Source: Nemertoderma westbladi (lineage: Eukaryota > Xenacoelomorpha > Nemertodermatida > Nemertodermatidae). Taken from it: a stretch of 39,435 nucleotides of DNA. The first letter of the stretch is position 1, and every line of letters begins with the position of its first letter. Below the pieces are notes generated by a model. The model did no database searches, was not told where the DNA came from, and worked only from the letters and a program-made list of their open reading frames with translations. A program made the position numbers and the translations under genes. The stretch lies in NCBI GenBank assembly GCA_032718475.1, contig JAUCBJ010000026.1, positions 1 to 39,435 of the forward strand, in the 5' to 3' direction. This document shows, piece after piece, positions 13,462 through 25,221 of the stretch.

Positions 13462-15348
13462 CGGTCGAAATCCGTTTTGGCTCTTACGCAGTAGTTTCTC
13501 TATGTGAGGCCTAATCCTATATAGAATCATTTTATTGTATATTTTGGCAGCTACCACAAGCAGACAGATCCCACGATAGTTTGTTGGTATGCCGAGGTCT
13601 CCTTTCTTGGGGAGAGGCTTTAGTTGACCTTTAGTGAAAATTGGTGGTGGCTTTTCCCCTTTTAACATCCGGTTGCAAACATTCAATAATGGTCTATTTA
13701 GCACTCCGGTTTTCCATACCTCCGCTGGGATTTCATCTAATCCACTCGCTTTATTATTGGACATGCTTTTAATGCTTCTTTGGAGTTCGGCAGGTGTGAA
13801 GTCCCCTGTTTCTATAGGTAGTGTCTTGTCATATATTTTCCTTGTAGGGCTGACCTCGATGTTTGGTGGCTGCCCAAGCAAGTTGCTGAAGTGATTTTTC
13901 CACTTTCCAACACGTTCTTCAGGACTATCGGCTTTGAGGCGCCCCTTTGCACAACTTTTCCGACCAGATACCTCATTTACAGTTTGCCAGGTAAGTCTTG
14001 ATTGTTGCTGTATGTGAGCAGTTGTAATTGCTTCAGTTTTATCCTGTATGTACTTTTCCTGGCTGATGTTATAGGCCAATTTAAGATCGTCCTTAGCTTT
14101 CTCAACCTTGTTAATGTTTTCGGTTGTTGGTTGTTCGGTTTTAACTTTGTAGGCAATCTTAAGATCTTCTCTCTTACAAGTAACCTCAGAGTTTTGCCAT
14201 GGCACATACTGTTTTCGTTTAGGTTTCTGGGGGATATGCCTCTTAGCTGATTCCTTGTGGGCTGTTATTATATTCTGGTATATTGAATCGGTGGATTGGT
14301 CTTCATCCATTGACTGAAGTGCTTCAAAGCGGTTTTGAACTTCTACTGTATAAGCATCCTTTACTGCATTGTCAGTTCTGAGTTTCTCCCAGTCATAGTT
14401 GATTTGCTTGCTTGTCCTGGGTTTGCTGGCTCTCAAACTGAGTCTGATCTCTGCAGTCACAATTCTGTGGTCCGAACCAATTAGGTTGAACGAGCTGTAT
14501 GCCTCGCAGTTGATCATGCTGTTTCTCCACTTTTTGTTTATAAGGATGTAATCCAGTTGTACTTTGGTTCCATTAGGGTATTGAAAGGTCCATAGCTTCC
14601 CCTTATTCTTTTCGAATGTGTTGTTTGTTGGTATCAATTCACATTCTTCCATTAGGTCTAAAAGTAAGTACCCATTTCTGTTAGAACTGGTGTTATAGGT
14701 GTAACCCTTGATGTCTTCTGGGCCAATTTGCGCATTCAGGTCACCAGCAATGACTTTAACATTGTGTTTCGGGATGTCCTTAACAAGTCCAGTCAGTTCT
14801 TCATAAAACTTGACTGCTTGTTCTGGTTCTGATGCATTGGTTGGACTGTAGCAACATATAACTGTTGTCTTGGGATTCCCATCAAATGTTGCGATCATAA
14901 CCCTGGAATTTATAGATTCGACGTTGTTTATGGTCTTAAGTGCAAATGGGCTTAGCAGAATTCCTACTCCACCAATTGATGCATTGGCCGAGTTTCTTAC
15001 TGCTGAGCTTGTTACTAACGTCCATCCATTTCCAATGTCATTGTACTTCATGGCAGTGTCTTCATGACAAATCCGATGTTCTTGGATGCAGATGATGTCG
15101 ATGTTATATTCCATTGCCAGAGCGACCATGTCACCCTGTTTGCTCTGTGCTTTCAGCGTGCGTGCGTTCATTGTAGCAATATTTAGTGTCTTTTTACATT
15201 TCAACAGGTTGGTTCTTCTTTCTTCTCTGTCTTCTGTTCCAGTAGCCAATTTATCGACCCCAGCCTGGTGTACCACTGAGGGACGCGGTCCTTGTTGACC
15301 CGGGCGACGACCGAGCCGGTATTTCTCCTGGAGGGTTCTCATACTCAT
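13462..15348 (-). pseudogene. RTE-like endonuclease and RT N-terminal half
   Basis: This encodes the N-terminal part of the LINE polyprotein. Residues about 54-300 form an APE-type endonuclease, which nicks chromosomal DNA to prime reverse transcription. Its catalytic signature is complete: N61 in the MNAR motif, E90 in CIQEH, Y167 in CCYSPT, D203 and N205 in AGDLNAQ, D266 in LDYIL, and the SDHR box at 292-295. From about residue 520 the reverse transcriptase starts (NNKASGLDEIPAE, LPKKGD, TNYRGICLL, SQNGFRP) and breaks off after GFRP, where the insertion begins; the open frame runs about 10 further foreign codons to its stop. The first Met used (15348) is the first in frame, but upstream frames overlap and the native start is uncertain. 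No internal stop is present, so the element was probably intact before the insertion. Confidence 0.88.
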
Positions 15349-15465
15349 ATCTTTCAGTTGCGGGGGTAAACCGCTTGTGGTCGCAACTCCTACAAGCGTC
15401 TTCGCAGTAGGTCGCCGTTGGTTGATTACCTTCCGCCGACCTTGTCAGCATGTCTAGCCGTTGGT

Positions 15466-16072
15466 TTTATCTAGTAAGGAAAAGTTATTTCATTTGGAGA
15501 AACAAAACACCGACTTATTTCCCTTTAAACTTCGCTCACACTTTCTATATGCAGCGGAAGTTATAACGCGGATAAAGTTAGTTTATATGACAGACACTTT
15601 ACTATTTCAAAAAAGAAAACCAGAAATAAATAATTAATGGAAACTAATCAACAATCAGCACCATAACTACAACAGTAAACGACTCTATGGCTAAGTTTGT
15701 TAACGAAATTATCTGTACAAATAAATCTCAAAATTAAATTACTCTATATACACATACTATGCTGTTACTTACAATATATATATATATATATCTAGTATAT
15801 ACACAAAGTAAATAATTTATTCCAGTTTGACTTAATTTATAAGAAAACTAAATAATAAATAACACAGCCGACGCTAATAAATAAATATAAATATCTATAT
15901 AATGTTAACAGTAATAATATTATTATGCAATAGTTGGAGCAATTTGTAGATTTCTTCTGTATTTATGTTAGACCGGGCGGATACTGAAAAATAATCACCG
16001 CGTAATGACTAGTTTTATTGAGTAGTGTGATTTAAAGTAGAAGTTTTAAATGTAAATATCACACCCATTATT
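15466..16072. other. AT-rich spacer
   Basis: No gene is recognised. The stretch contains an (AT)n microsatellite near 15772-15791. Near 16021-16043 there is a segment whose reverse complement resembles the monomer of the tandem array that follows. Confidence 0.5.
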
Positions 16073-16265
16073 ACTTTTAATCACGCTTACTACTTTTAAT
16101 CACGCTTACTACTTTTAATCACGCTTACTACTTTTAATCACGCTTACTACTTTTAATCACGCTTACTACTTTTAATCACGCTTACTAGTTTTAATCACGC
16201 TTACTAGTTTTAATCACGCTTAGTACTTTTAATCACGCTTAGTACTTTTAATCACGCTTACTACT
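16073..16265. repeat. 19-bp tandem array, about 10 copies
   Basis: The unit is CTTTTAATCACGCTTACTA, repeated about ten times. Early copies are uniform; later ones change the TACTAC junction to TAGTT or TAGTA. The word at 16021-16043 looks like a diverged inverted copy, so the array could fold back on its own flank. Confidence 0.93.
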
Positions 16266-16480
16266 ATTTAAGAATAAAAAAATGAGAAATATTATATGTT
16301 TCACTTCCGGCACTCGTAACATTTTACGTAAAAAAAGCAACTATATTTCCCCAATATATTAAATAATTATTATCTGATAGAAGATAAATATAAAAAAATA
16401 TAAATAATATAAATACGAACATAATTATTTTCGTACCGACTGGCGGTGCTTCATCAGATATAGGTCTGTAGGTAGGTTAA

Positions 16481-17034
16481 ATACCACCAGAAAATTAACC
16501 CCTAAAGAAAAATCACTGACTAACATTCCCCTTCCATACGTAAAAGATCTAACGGAAGATTTAGAACGTTTATGTAATCGTTACAATATCGGCACCTACT
16601 TTCAACCCGGTACATCCATTGTATCAATTATCTGCAAAGGACACAAACCCAAAAAACCCCCAAACTCCGTAACATACAGTATACCTTGCTCATGTGGGAA
16701 ATTTTACATAGGAGAATCTAGTTATACAAAGGACGTCCGACAAAAACAACACACCGCAGACATAAAACATAGTAGAATCAAACAATCAGAACTCACCGCC
16801 CATATCATCACATCACAACACACACCCGACTTTAATAACTCCAAAATACTGCACAGAGGACTAAACCACACTTTAAGACGAAGAATTCTAGAAAGTTTAT
16901 TTATAAAAGAAGGAGGTGACAAAGTAATTAACGGTAGATTATCAGTGAACGTATCATCAATATTCGTACCATTTCTACGCGGTATCCAAGATTTCTATAA
17001 CAGGGCCCAGAACCACAAAAAACATACACACTAA
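16481..17034 (+). pseudogene. Penelope-like GIY-YIG endonuclease fragment
   Basis: An open frame with no start codon runs through this segment to a TAA at 17032-17034. It begins in the linker that follows the reverse transcriptase in Penelope-like proteins (NIPLPYVKDLTEDLERL, then NIGTYFQPGTSIVSIICKG). It continues into a GIY-YIG domain: TYSIPCSCGKFYIGES holds the YSI and YIG halves and the CxC pair, followed by a basic segment and the LRRRILESLFIK helix, with a final FYNRAQ tail. Some usual positions look altered; for example DVRQKQHT stands where an R-x-x-EH motif is expected. The polymerase domain is missing entirely, so it is a dead 5'-truncated copy, although the remaining frame has no stop. 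It is too broken to start from an ATG, which is why a plain ORF search would miss it. Confidence 0.85.
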
Positions 17035-17082
17035 CACAAAAAATAGGGGAGGGGGAGGTTACAATAACTATATAATAAAATA

Positions 17083-17257
17083 GTAGCATTTATTAATTTA
17101 GGATATGACATATTAGTATTTATTAATTTTAGGATATAAAAAATAGCATTTATTAATTTAGGATATGACAAATTAGCATTTATTAATTTAGGATATGACA
17201 TATTAGCATTTATTAATTTAGGATATAATAAATTAGCATTTATTAATTTAGGATAAG
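17083..17257. repeat. 30-bp tandem repeat, about 6 copies
   Basis: The unit has core GCATTTATTAATTTAGGATA followed by a variable AT-rich joint. It lies in the presumed 3' untranslated part of the Penelope-like element, 50 bp after the stop codon. Confidence 0.92.
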
Positions 17258-17597
17258 AAACTATTAGTTTTCATAATGCATAAAATTAGTTAAAGATACA
17301 TACTGTATAACTCTTCATGCTTCATCAACTTTATACTGTACATACAATACAATTATAACAGACCTAATCATATTAGATTTATCATACAGTTCCACAGTTA
17401 CCGTGTCATTACTGCTATATACCTACACTGTACTCGTAGTCAGAATTCAGAATGCCTAAGTACTGAAGTATCGCTATGTTAATATTACAATTACTGTATT
17501 TACATCTGAATGTTATTAATCATACTTATGTGTTTCCCTTTCTATTATATTGTACCCTTATCATTAGTATTTTGTTAACCTACCTACAGACCTATAT

Positions 17598-17626
17598 CTG
17601 ATGAAGCACCGCCAGTCGGTACGAAA
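17598..17626 (+). ncRNA. Hammerhead-ribozyme-like motif in PLE end
   Basis: CTGATGA (17598-17604) and GAAA (17623-17626) bracket a short hairpin in which ACCG pairs with CGGT around the loop CCAGT. This matches the order of the hammerhead catalytic core: CUGANGA, stem II, GAAA. The match is not clean, because one extra A and a C-A mismatch lie at the base of stem II, and neither stem III nor the cleavage triplet is obvious in the AT-rich DNA that follows. An identical copy lies inverted at 16429-16457. Hammerhead motifs are known in Penelope-like element ends, which supports the reading; activity is unknown. Confidence 0.4.
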
Positions 17627-17811
17627 TATATTATAATACTGTTATAATCTCGCAACAAATTTAATTATATTTATACTATGAATCAACCACCATTAACTCA
17701 ATTAATTATCGCTATAATTATTTTCAAAATTTATTTTGGGTTTTAGTACAAATAACAATGCCCTCGAGTACAGGACGAGTTAACGGATCAACATAACATA
17801 GTTTATACTGT
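17627..17811. other. Short AT-rich spacer
   Basis: Unique AT-rich DNA between the Penelope-like element and satellite B. No feature is recognised. Confidence 0.6.
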
Positions 17812-20800
17812 GTGTACAGAGGTGCCGGTACCTTATCTGTACAGAGGTACCGGTACCTTATCTGTACAGAGGTACCGGTACCTTACCTGCACAGAGGTAC
17901 CGGTACCTTATCTGTACAGAGGTGCCGGTACCTTATCTGTACAGAGGTACCGGTACCTTATCTGTACAGAGGTACCGGTACCTTATCTGTACAGAGGTAC
18001 CGGTACCTTACCTGTACAGAGGTACCGGTACCTTATCTGTACAGAGGTACCGGTACCTTACCTGTACAGAGGTACCGGTACCTTACCTGTACAGAGGTAC
18101 CGGTACCTTATCTGTACAGAGGTGCCGGTACCTTATCTGTACAGAGGTGCAGGTACCTTATCTGTACAGAGGTACCGGCACCTTACCTGTACAGAGATAC
18201 CGGTACCTTATCTGTACAGAGGTACCGGTACCTTATCTGTACAGAGGTACCGGCACCTTACCTGTACAGAGGTACCGGTACCTTACCTGTACAGAGGTAC
18301 CGGTACCTTATCTGTACAGAGGTGCCGGTACCTTATCTGTGCAGAGGTACCGGTACCTTATCTGTACAGAGGTGCCGGTACCTTATCTGTATAGAGGTGC
18401 CGGTACCATATCTGTGCAGAGGTACCGGTACCTTATCTGTACAGAGGTGCCGGTACCTTATCTGTACAGAGGTGCCGGTACCTTACCTGTACAGAGGTAC
18501 CGGTACCTTATCTGTACAGAGGTACCGGTACCTTACCTCTACTGAGGTACCGGTACCCTTATCTGTACAGAGGTACCGGTACCTTACCTTTACAGAGGTA
18601 CCGGTACCTTATCTATACAGAGGTACCGGTACCTTATCTGTACAGAGGTACCGGTACCTTACCTGTACAGAGGTACCGGTACCTTACCTGTACAGAGGTA
18701 CCGGTACCTTATCTGTACAGAGGTGCCGGTACCTTATCTGTGCAGAGGTACCGGTACCTTATCTGTACAGAAGTACCAGTACCAGTACCTTACCTGTACA
18801 GAGGTACCGGTACCTTATCTGTACAGAGGAACAGGTACCTTACATGTACAGAGGTACAGGTACCTTATCTGTACAGAGGTGACAGTACCTTATCTGTACA
18901 GAGGTGACAGTACCTTATCTGTACAGATGTACCGGTACCTTATCTGTACAGAGGCACCGGTACCTTACCTGTACAGAGGTCCCGTACCTTACCTGTACAG
19001 AGGTACCGGTACCAGTTCTTTACCTGTACAGAGTTACCGGTACCAGTACCTTACCTGTACAGAGTTACCGGTACCAGTACCTTACCTGTACAGAGTTACC
19101 GATACCAGTACCTCACCTGTGCAGAGTTACCGGTACCTTATCTGTACAGAGGTGCCGGTACCTTATCTGTACAGAGGTACCGGTACCTTATCTGTACAGA
19201 GGTGCCGGTACCTTATCTGTACAGAGGTACCGGTACCTTATCTGTACAGAGGTGCCGGTGCCTTACCTGTACAGAGGTACCGGTACCTTATCTGTACAGA
19301 GGTACCGGTGCCTTATCTGTACAGAAGTACCGGTACCACCAGTACCTTACCTGTACAGAGGTACCGGTATCTTATCTGTACAGAGGTATCGGTACCGGTA
19401 CCTTACCTGTACGTACAGAGGTACCGGTACCTTACCTGTACGAACAGAGGTACCGGTGCCTTATCTGTACTGAGGTGCCAGTACCTTATCTGTGGTACCG
19501 GTACATTATCTGTACAGAGGTACCGGTACCTTATCTGTACAGAAGTACCGGTACTAGTACTTTATCTGTACAGAGGTAACGGTACTTTACCTGTACAGAG
19601 GTACCGGTACCTTATCTGTACAGAGGTGCCGGTACCTTATCTGTACAGAGGTACCGGTACCTTACCTGTACAGAGGTGCCGGCACCTTATCTGTACAGAG
19701 GTACCGGTACCTTACCTGTACAGAGGTACCGGTACCTTATCTGTACAGAGGTGACAGTACCTTATCTGTACAGAGGTACTGGTACCTTATATGTACAGAG
19801 GTGCCGGTACCATACCTGTACAGTGGTACAGGTACCTTACCTGTACAGAGGTACCGGTACCTTATCTGTACAGAGGTGACAGTACCGTATCTGTACAGAT
19901 GTGCCGGTACCTTATCTATACAGAGGTACCGGTACCTTACCTGTACAGAGGTACCGGTACCTTACCTGTACAGAGGTACCGGTACCTTATCTGTACAGAG
20001 GTACCGGTACCAGTTCTTTACCTGTACAGAGTTACCGGTACCAGTACCTTACCTGTACAGAGTTACCGGTACCAGTACCTTACCTGTACAGAGTTACCGG
20101 TACCAGTACCTTACCTGTACAGAGTTACCGGTACCAGTACCTTACCTGTGCAGAGTTACCGGTACCTTATCTGTACAGAGGTGCCGGTACCTTCCCTGTA
20201 CAGAGGTACCGGTACCTTACCTGTACAGAGGTACCGGTACCTTATCTGTACAGAGGTATCGGTACCTTACCTGTACAGGGGTACCGGTACCTTATCTGTA
20301 CAGAGGTATCGGTACCGGTACCTTACCTGTACAGAGGTACCGGTACATTATCTGTACAGAGGTGCCAGTACCTTATCTGTACAGAGGTACAGGTACCTTA
20401 CCTGTACAGAGGTACCGGTACCTTATCTGTACAGAGGTGACAGTACCTTATCTGTACAGATGTACCGGTACCTTATCTGTACAGAGGCACCGGTACCTTA
20501 CCTGTACAGAGGTACCGGTACCTTACCTTTACAGAGGTACCGGTACCAGTTCTTTACCTGTACAGAGTTACCGGTACAAGTACCTTACCTGTACAGAGTT
20601 ACCGGTACCAGTACCTTACCTGTACAGAGTTACCGGTACCAGTACCTCACCTGTGCAGAGTTACCGGTACCTTATCTGTACAGAGGTGCCGGTACCTTAT
20701 CTGTACAGAGGTACCGGTACCTTATCTGTAGAGAGGTGCCGGTACCTTATCTGTACAGAGGTACCGGTACCTTATCTGTACAGAGGTGCCGGTACCTTAC

Positions 20801-22855
20801 CTGTACAGAGGTACCGGTACCTTATCTGTACAGAGGTACCGGTGCCTTATCTGTACAGAAGTACCGGTACCACCAGTACCTTACCTGTACAGAGGTACTG
20901 GTACCTTAGCTGTACAGAGGTATCGGTACCGGTACCTTACCTGTACGTACAGAGGTACCGGTGCCTTATCTGTACTGAGGTGCCAGTACCTTATCTGTGG
21001 TACCGGTACCTTATCTTACAGAGGTACCGGTATCTTATCTGTACAGAAGTACCGGTACCAGTACATTACCTGTACAGAGGTACCGGTACCTTATCTGTAC
21101 AGAAGTACCGGTACCAGTAATTTATCTGTACAGAGGTAACGGTACTTTACCTGTACAGAGGTACCGGTACCTTATCTGCACAGAGGTGCCGGTACCTTAT
21201 CTGTACAGAGGTACCGGTACCTTACCTGTACAGAGGTGCCGGCACCTTATCTGTACAGAGGTACCGGTACCAGTACCTTACCTGTACAGAGGTACCGGTA
21301 CCTTATCTGTACAGAAGTACCGGTGCCAGTACCTTATCTGTACAGAGGTACCGGTACCGTATCTGTACAGAGGTGCCGGTACCTTATCTGTACAGAGGTG
21401 CCGGTACCTTATCTGTACAGAGGTACAGGTACCTTACCTGTACAGAGGTACCGGTACCTTATCTGTACAGAGGTGACAGTACCTTATCTGTACAGAGGTG
21501 ACAGTACCTTATCTGTACAGATGTACCGGTACCTTATCTGTACAGAGGCACCGGTACCTTACCTGTACAGAGGTACCGGTAGCTTACCTGTACAGAGGTA
21601 CCGGTACCAGTTCTTTACCTGTACAGAGTTACCGGTACCAGTACCTTACCTGTACAGAGTTACCGGTACCAGTACCTTACCTGTACAGAGTTACCGGTAC
21701 CAGTACCTCACCTGTGCAGAGTTACCGGTACCTTATCTGTACAGCGGTGCCGGTACCTTATCTGTACAGAGGTACCGGTACCTTATCTGTACAGAGGTGC
21801 CGGTACCTTATCTGTACAGAGGTACCGGTACCTTATCTGTACAGAGGTGCCGGTACCTTGTCTGTACAGAGGTACCGGTACCTTATCTGTACAGAGGTAC
21901 CGGTACCTTATCTGTACAGAAGTACCGGTACCAGTACCTTACCTGTACAGAGGTACCGGTACCTTATCTGCACAGAAGTACCGGTGCCAGTACCTTATCT
22001 GTACAGAGGTACCGGTACCTTATCTGTAGAGAGGTGCCGGTACCTTATCTGTACAGAGGTGCCGGTACCTTATCTGTACAGAGGAACAGGTACCTTACCT
22101 GTACAGAGGTACAGGTACCTTATCTGTACAGAGGTGACAGTACCTTATCTGTACAGAGGTGACAGTACCTTATCTGTACAGATGTACCGGTACCTTATCT
22201 GTACAGAGGCACTTCTTTACCTGTACAGAGTTACCGGTACCAGTACCTTACCTGTACAGAGTTACCGGTACCAGTACCTTACCTGTACAGAGTTACCGAT
22301 ACCAGTACCTCACCTGTGCAGAGTTACCGGTACCTTATCTGTACAGAGGTGCCGGTACCTTATCTGTACAGAGGTACCGGTACCTTATCTGTACAGAGGT
22401 GCCGGTACCTTATCTGTACAGAGGTACCGGTACCTTATCTGTACAGAGGTACCGGTACCTTATCTGTACAGAGGTGCCGGTACCTTATCTGTACAGAGGT
22501 GCCGGTACCTTATCTGTACAGAGGAACAGGTACCTTACCTGTACAGAGGTACAGGTACCTTATCTGTACAGAGGTGACAGTACCTTATCTGTACAGAGGT
22601 GACAGTACCTTATCTGTACAGATGTACCGGTACCTTATCTGTACAGAGGCACCGGTACCTTACCTGTACAGAGGTCCCGTACCTTACCTGTACAGAGTTA
22701 CCGGTACCAGTTCCTTACCTGTACAGAGTTACCGGTACCAGTACCTTACCTGTACAGAGTTACCGGTACCAGTACCTTACCTGTACAGAGTTACCGGTAC
22801 CAGTACCTCACCTGTACAGAGTTACCGGTACCAGTACCTTACCTGTACAGATAAG
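17812..22855. repeat. Satellite B: 25-bp KpnI-palindrome monomer
   Basis: Each 25-bp monomer contains the 12-bp palindrome GGTACCGGTACC, then TTATCTGTACAGA, so the palindromes GGTACC and TGTACA recur throughout. About 190-200 monomers are present. Because 25 is not a multiple of three, all three plus frames stay open with a 25-residue protein period; these are not genes. Monomer variants (GTGCC, GTGACAG, GTTACC, and additions of CAGTACC) are not random but occur in recurring cassettes, giving a higher-order structure described in the findings. Flanks are AT-rich unique DNA; the last monomer ends at CTGTACAGATAAGG. Confidence 0.97.
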
Positions 22856-23715
22856 GTACGACAAAAGTATTAAGATATATTTATGCGGATTTAATATAAC
22901 TAATGTAACTTTAGAAAATGTATCAATATATAGTTATATTCACTTTACATCTCTAGAAGATTAACTTTACACCTATACTGAACCTGAAATCCAAATTATC
23001 GCAAAAAAAATTAAAATACTATCATAAAAAACAACTATTTATAGCTGACTGTACCGGTGCAGCAAAAGCAATCAATCAAATAATCAACAACTCCTAACTA
23101 ACTGGGTGGTTTAATATTATATAGATGTAAATGATTTCTACTATGATTCCACACTCTTACTATAGTAAGTCGATCTTACTAAAGTTAAGAAATTCCACCA
23201 TAAATAACAAAAAATTTAATATGATGTCCTACTCTTTCGTTTTGGAATGTTACAATTTTAAAATAAAACTACATTCACACAGGTTGCAATAAAGTACCGT
23301 ATTTACTCGAATAAAAGCCCCCCATACCAATTTAGAAACTTAAACGCCCAGGCTCTTATTCGAGAAAATACGGTACTTTACATTGTTCTGATACTCGTTT
23401 CGCTATTTTCACTCTTTACGTTCGTTAATGTAACAAAAACACGGTTTTACACAAAGTTAATAAACTAATATTGTTTTTATAATAAACGTAAATAGCTAAA
23501 AATAGTTTAAATGTAAAAATGTTTATAAATTCAAAAGATTGAAAATGAAAATTCAACAGATAATTTAAATAATACTTTTTAATAAATTAATTATGGTTTA
23601 GCAACAATTATACAACATTTGTAGCACCTTAAGTTAATTGAATACGGTAAACATTTGTTTAACAAATATTAAACAGGATTAGCTATAATTTCTTATAATT
23701 TAGTGATTAATCATT
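22856..23715. other. AT-rich spacer with one small palindromic element
   Basis: No gene is recognised. The only structured item is the inverted-repeat element at 23291-23379, listed separately. Confidence 0.55.
23291..23379. mobile_element. 89-bp inverted-repeat (MITE-like) element
   Basis: A 29-bp arm beginning AAAGTACCGTATTT (23291-23319) matches the reverse complement of 23351-23379 at about 27 of 29 positions, around a 31-bp centre. The short length, near-perfect arms and AT-rich insertion site fit a miniature inverted-repeat transposable element. No target duplication is certain. Confidence 0.75.
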
Positions 23716-24335
23716 GGGGCTGGACGTAAATCCATTCTCGGCGGTTAAATCCTCAACTTATGGAAAGGAACATCTTACAGTAGCAAGTTATTCTGAACAA
23801 AACAATGAAAGTCAATAAACGAAAGTCAATAGAACAAATGTTACTGTTTTAATTTTTGGAGTAATCAGCTGTTACTGATATATTTTTTGGAGTAATCAGC
23901 TGTTACTGTTATATTTTTGGGAGTAATCAGCTGTTACTGATATATTTTTTGGAGTAATCAGCTGTTACTGATATATTTTTGGGAGTAATCAGCTGTTACT
24001 GTTATATTTTTGGGAGTAATCAGCTGTTACTGATATATTTTTGGGAGTAATCAGCTGTTACTGATATATTTTTTGGAGTAATCAGCTTTTACTGTTATAT
24101 TTTTGGGAGTAATCAGCTGTTACTGAAATATTTTTGGGAGTAATCAGCTGTTACTGATATATTTTTGGGAGTATCAGCTTTTACTGTTATATTTTTGGGA
24201 GTAATCAGCTGTTACTGAAATATTTTTGGGAGTAATCAGCTGTTACTGTTATATTTTTGGGAGAACTACTCTAATCAGCTGTTATTTATGTCGAATTTCC
24301 GCTGGAATCGGATGGAATTTGATTGGGTCGAACGA
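23716..24335. mobile_element. MITE-like element copy A, carrying a minisatellite
   Basis: The left end reads GGGGCTGGACGTAAATCCAT; the right end (24311-24334) is a diverged inverted form of the same sequence. The left 130 bp aligns with the left part of copy B at 24640-24875 (shared words TTAAAT-CTCAA, GGAAAGGA, TTACAGT, CAATAGAACA), and the right 60 bp aligns with its right part (CTGTTATTT, GAATTTCC, CTGGA, GGATGGA). Between them copy A has about 14 units of a 31-bp repeat where copy B has one. Confidence 0.7.
23845..24290. repeat. 31-bp minisatellite, about 14 copies
   Basis: The unit core is GAGTAATCAGCTGTTACTG plus an AT-rich TATATTTTT joint. The AGTAA and TTACT words flank a CAGCTG palindrome, so every unit is a small imperfect palindrome. 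Variation is light (CAGCTT in two units, one shortened unit near 24172), suggesting recent expansion. Confidence 0.93.
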
Positions 24336-24639
24336 TTATATAATATTAACTAAAAGTAGAAAGTATTCTACCTAAACTAATGATTGCACAAACATACTAA
24401 ACGGCCGTATAAAACTATCTACTTTACATGACGGCGTTGTTGCGGACTGTTAACTTTATATTACTATATGTGAATATATTCTAGTGTTCTGATAATATTA
24501 GAAGTTACAACTGGAAAATAATGAAATACCAGGGGGAAAAAGTTAATCTGAATTTCTTTCACAGTTTTTTAAAACAATTCTGTGATAAAAAGCGAATAGT
24601 TGTAAACCTTTTTAGAATATTTATATTCTCAGACGAGAC
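24336..24639. other. AT-rich spacer between two MITE copies
   Basis: About 300 bp of unique DNA with no recognised feature. A short open frame at 24521-24706 runs into the poly-G end of the next element and is not considered a gene. Confidence 0.55.
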
Positions 24640-24875
24640 GGGGGGGGGGGGTGGAAACTGGACACGAATCCCATCTTGGCGAATTCATGTCCCGCCTCAA
24701 TGTTAAATTCTCAATTTAGGGAAAGGAGCAGGTTACAGTGGCACGTTATTTTAACAAAAACAATAAAGTAAACACAATAGAACAGATTACAGTTTTATTT
24801 GTAATCATCTGTTATTTGCGTTGAATTTCCCCTGGAGAGGGATGGATTTTTATTGCGTCCAGTCCCCCCCGCCCC
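24640..24875. mobile_element. MITE-like element copy B
   Basis: A shorter relative of copy A, about 236 bp. It is bounded by G-rich and C-rich ends: a run of 12 G then TGGAAACTGGAC on the left, and GCGTCCAGTCCCCCCCGCCCC on the right in inverted orientation, giving imperfect terminal inverted repeats around CTGGACGC. It holds one unit related to the 31-bp minisatellite of copy A (GTAATCATCTGTTATTT) and encodes nothing. Confidence 0.68.
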
Positions 24876-25221
24876 TTATCTGTCTTAGACACAGTAACTA
24901 TAGAACCACATTATCCGATTTAATAAACCAGCCAAACACCTTCGCGCATTACGAGGTAAGCTTATCGTACGAGTACAACTGTCTAACGGTTCTCTAGTCG
25001 CCCCTGGCGGGATACTAGAGAACTGCCGAGTTCCTCAACGCAAATTATATTTCAGACTTTTTACAGACTGCGTGCGTACCGGTACCAAGCAAAGGTTGAC
25101 GGAGTTGTTAACCTTCAAACATTTGCACCGACCGACCGACAGACAGACAGACATGTTAAAAACGGCGGTACCAGTACGCTAATTTTACTTCCTCGATCGC
25201 CCCACGAATCTGAAAAACTAA
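24876..25221. other. ALS2 3' flank
   Basis: Between the MITE copy and the ALS2 stop codon lie about 345 bp that probably include the ALS2 3' untranslated region. On the minus strand an ATTAAA word lies near 24918-24923; the first AATAAA lies just beyond, at 24849-24854, inside the MITE. A short GACC/GACA microsatellite sits near 25129-25152. No poly-T run, which would mark a retrocopy poly-A tail, is present. Confidence 0.5.

Larger units (their letters stand above)
9289..15465 (-). mobile_element. RTE-like non-LTR retrotransposon, interrupted
   Basis: This footprint joins two half-elements in the same orientation. The 5' half (15465 to 13462) encodes an APE-type endonuclease and the start of the reverse transcriptase. 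The 3' half (10452 to 9289) encodes the rest of the reverse transcriptase and the C-terminal region. The first half stops within the motif GFRP and the second resumes at the RST that normally follows it, so they fit end to end with only a 2-base overlap. Without the 3.0-kb insertion the element is about 3.2 kb, a usual size for RTE-type LINEs. The 3' end is a short (TAG)n tail at 9289-9300, shared with the fragment at 33441-33967. Assignment to the RTE group rests on the single APE-RT ORF, the size and the simple-repeat tail, and is moderately sure. Confidence 0.8.
16429..17626 (+). mobile_element. 5'-truncated Penelope-like element with inverted ends
   Basis: The element is bounded by perfect 52-bp inverted repeats (16429-16480 and 17575-17626) and encodes a GIY-YIG endonuclease domain between them. 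Penelope-like elements pair a reverse transcriptase with a C-terminal GIY-YIG nuclease, and their copies are often 5'-truncated and flanked by terminal repeats in odd orientations. Here the reverse transcriptase is gone and the left repeat is inverted relative to the right one, which reads in the same direction as the coding sequence. The 3' untranslated part holds a 30-bp tandem array and AT-rich DNA. Both ends contain CTGATGA followed about 18 bases later by GAAA, resembling the hammerhead ribozyme core reported in this class. Confidence 0.85.
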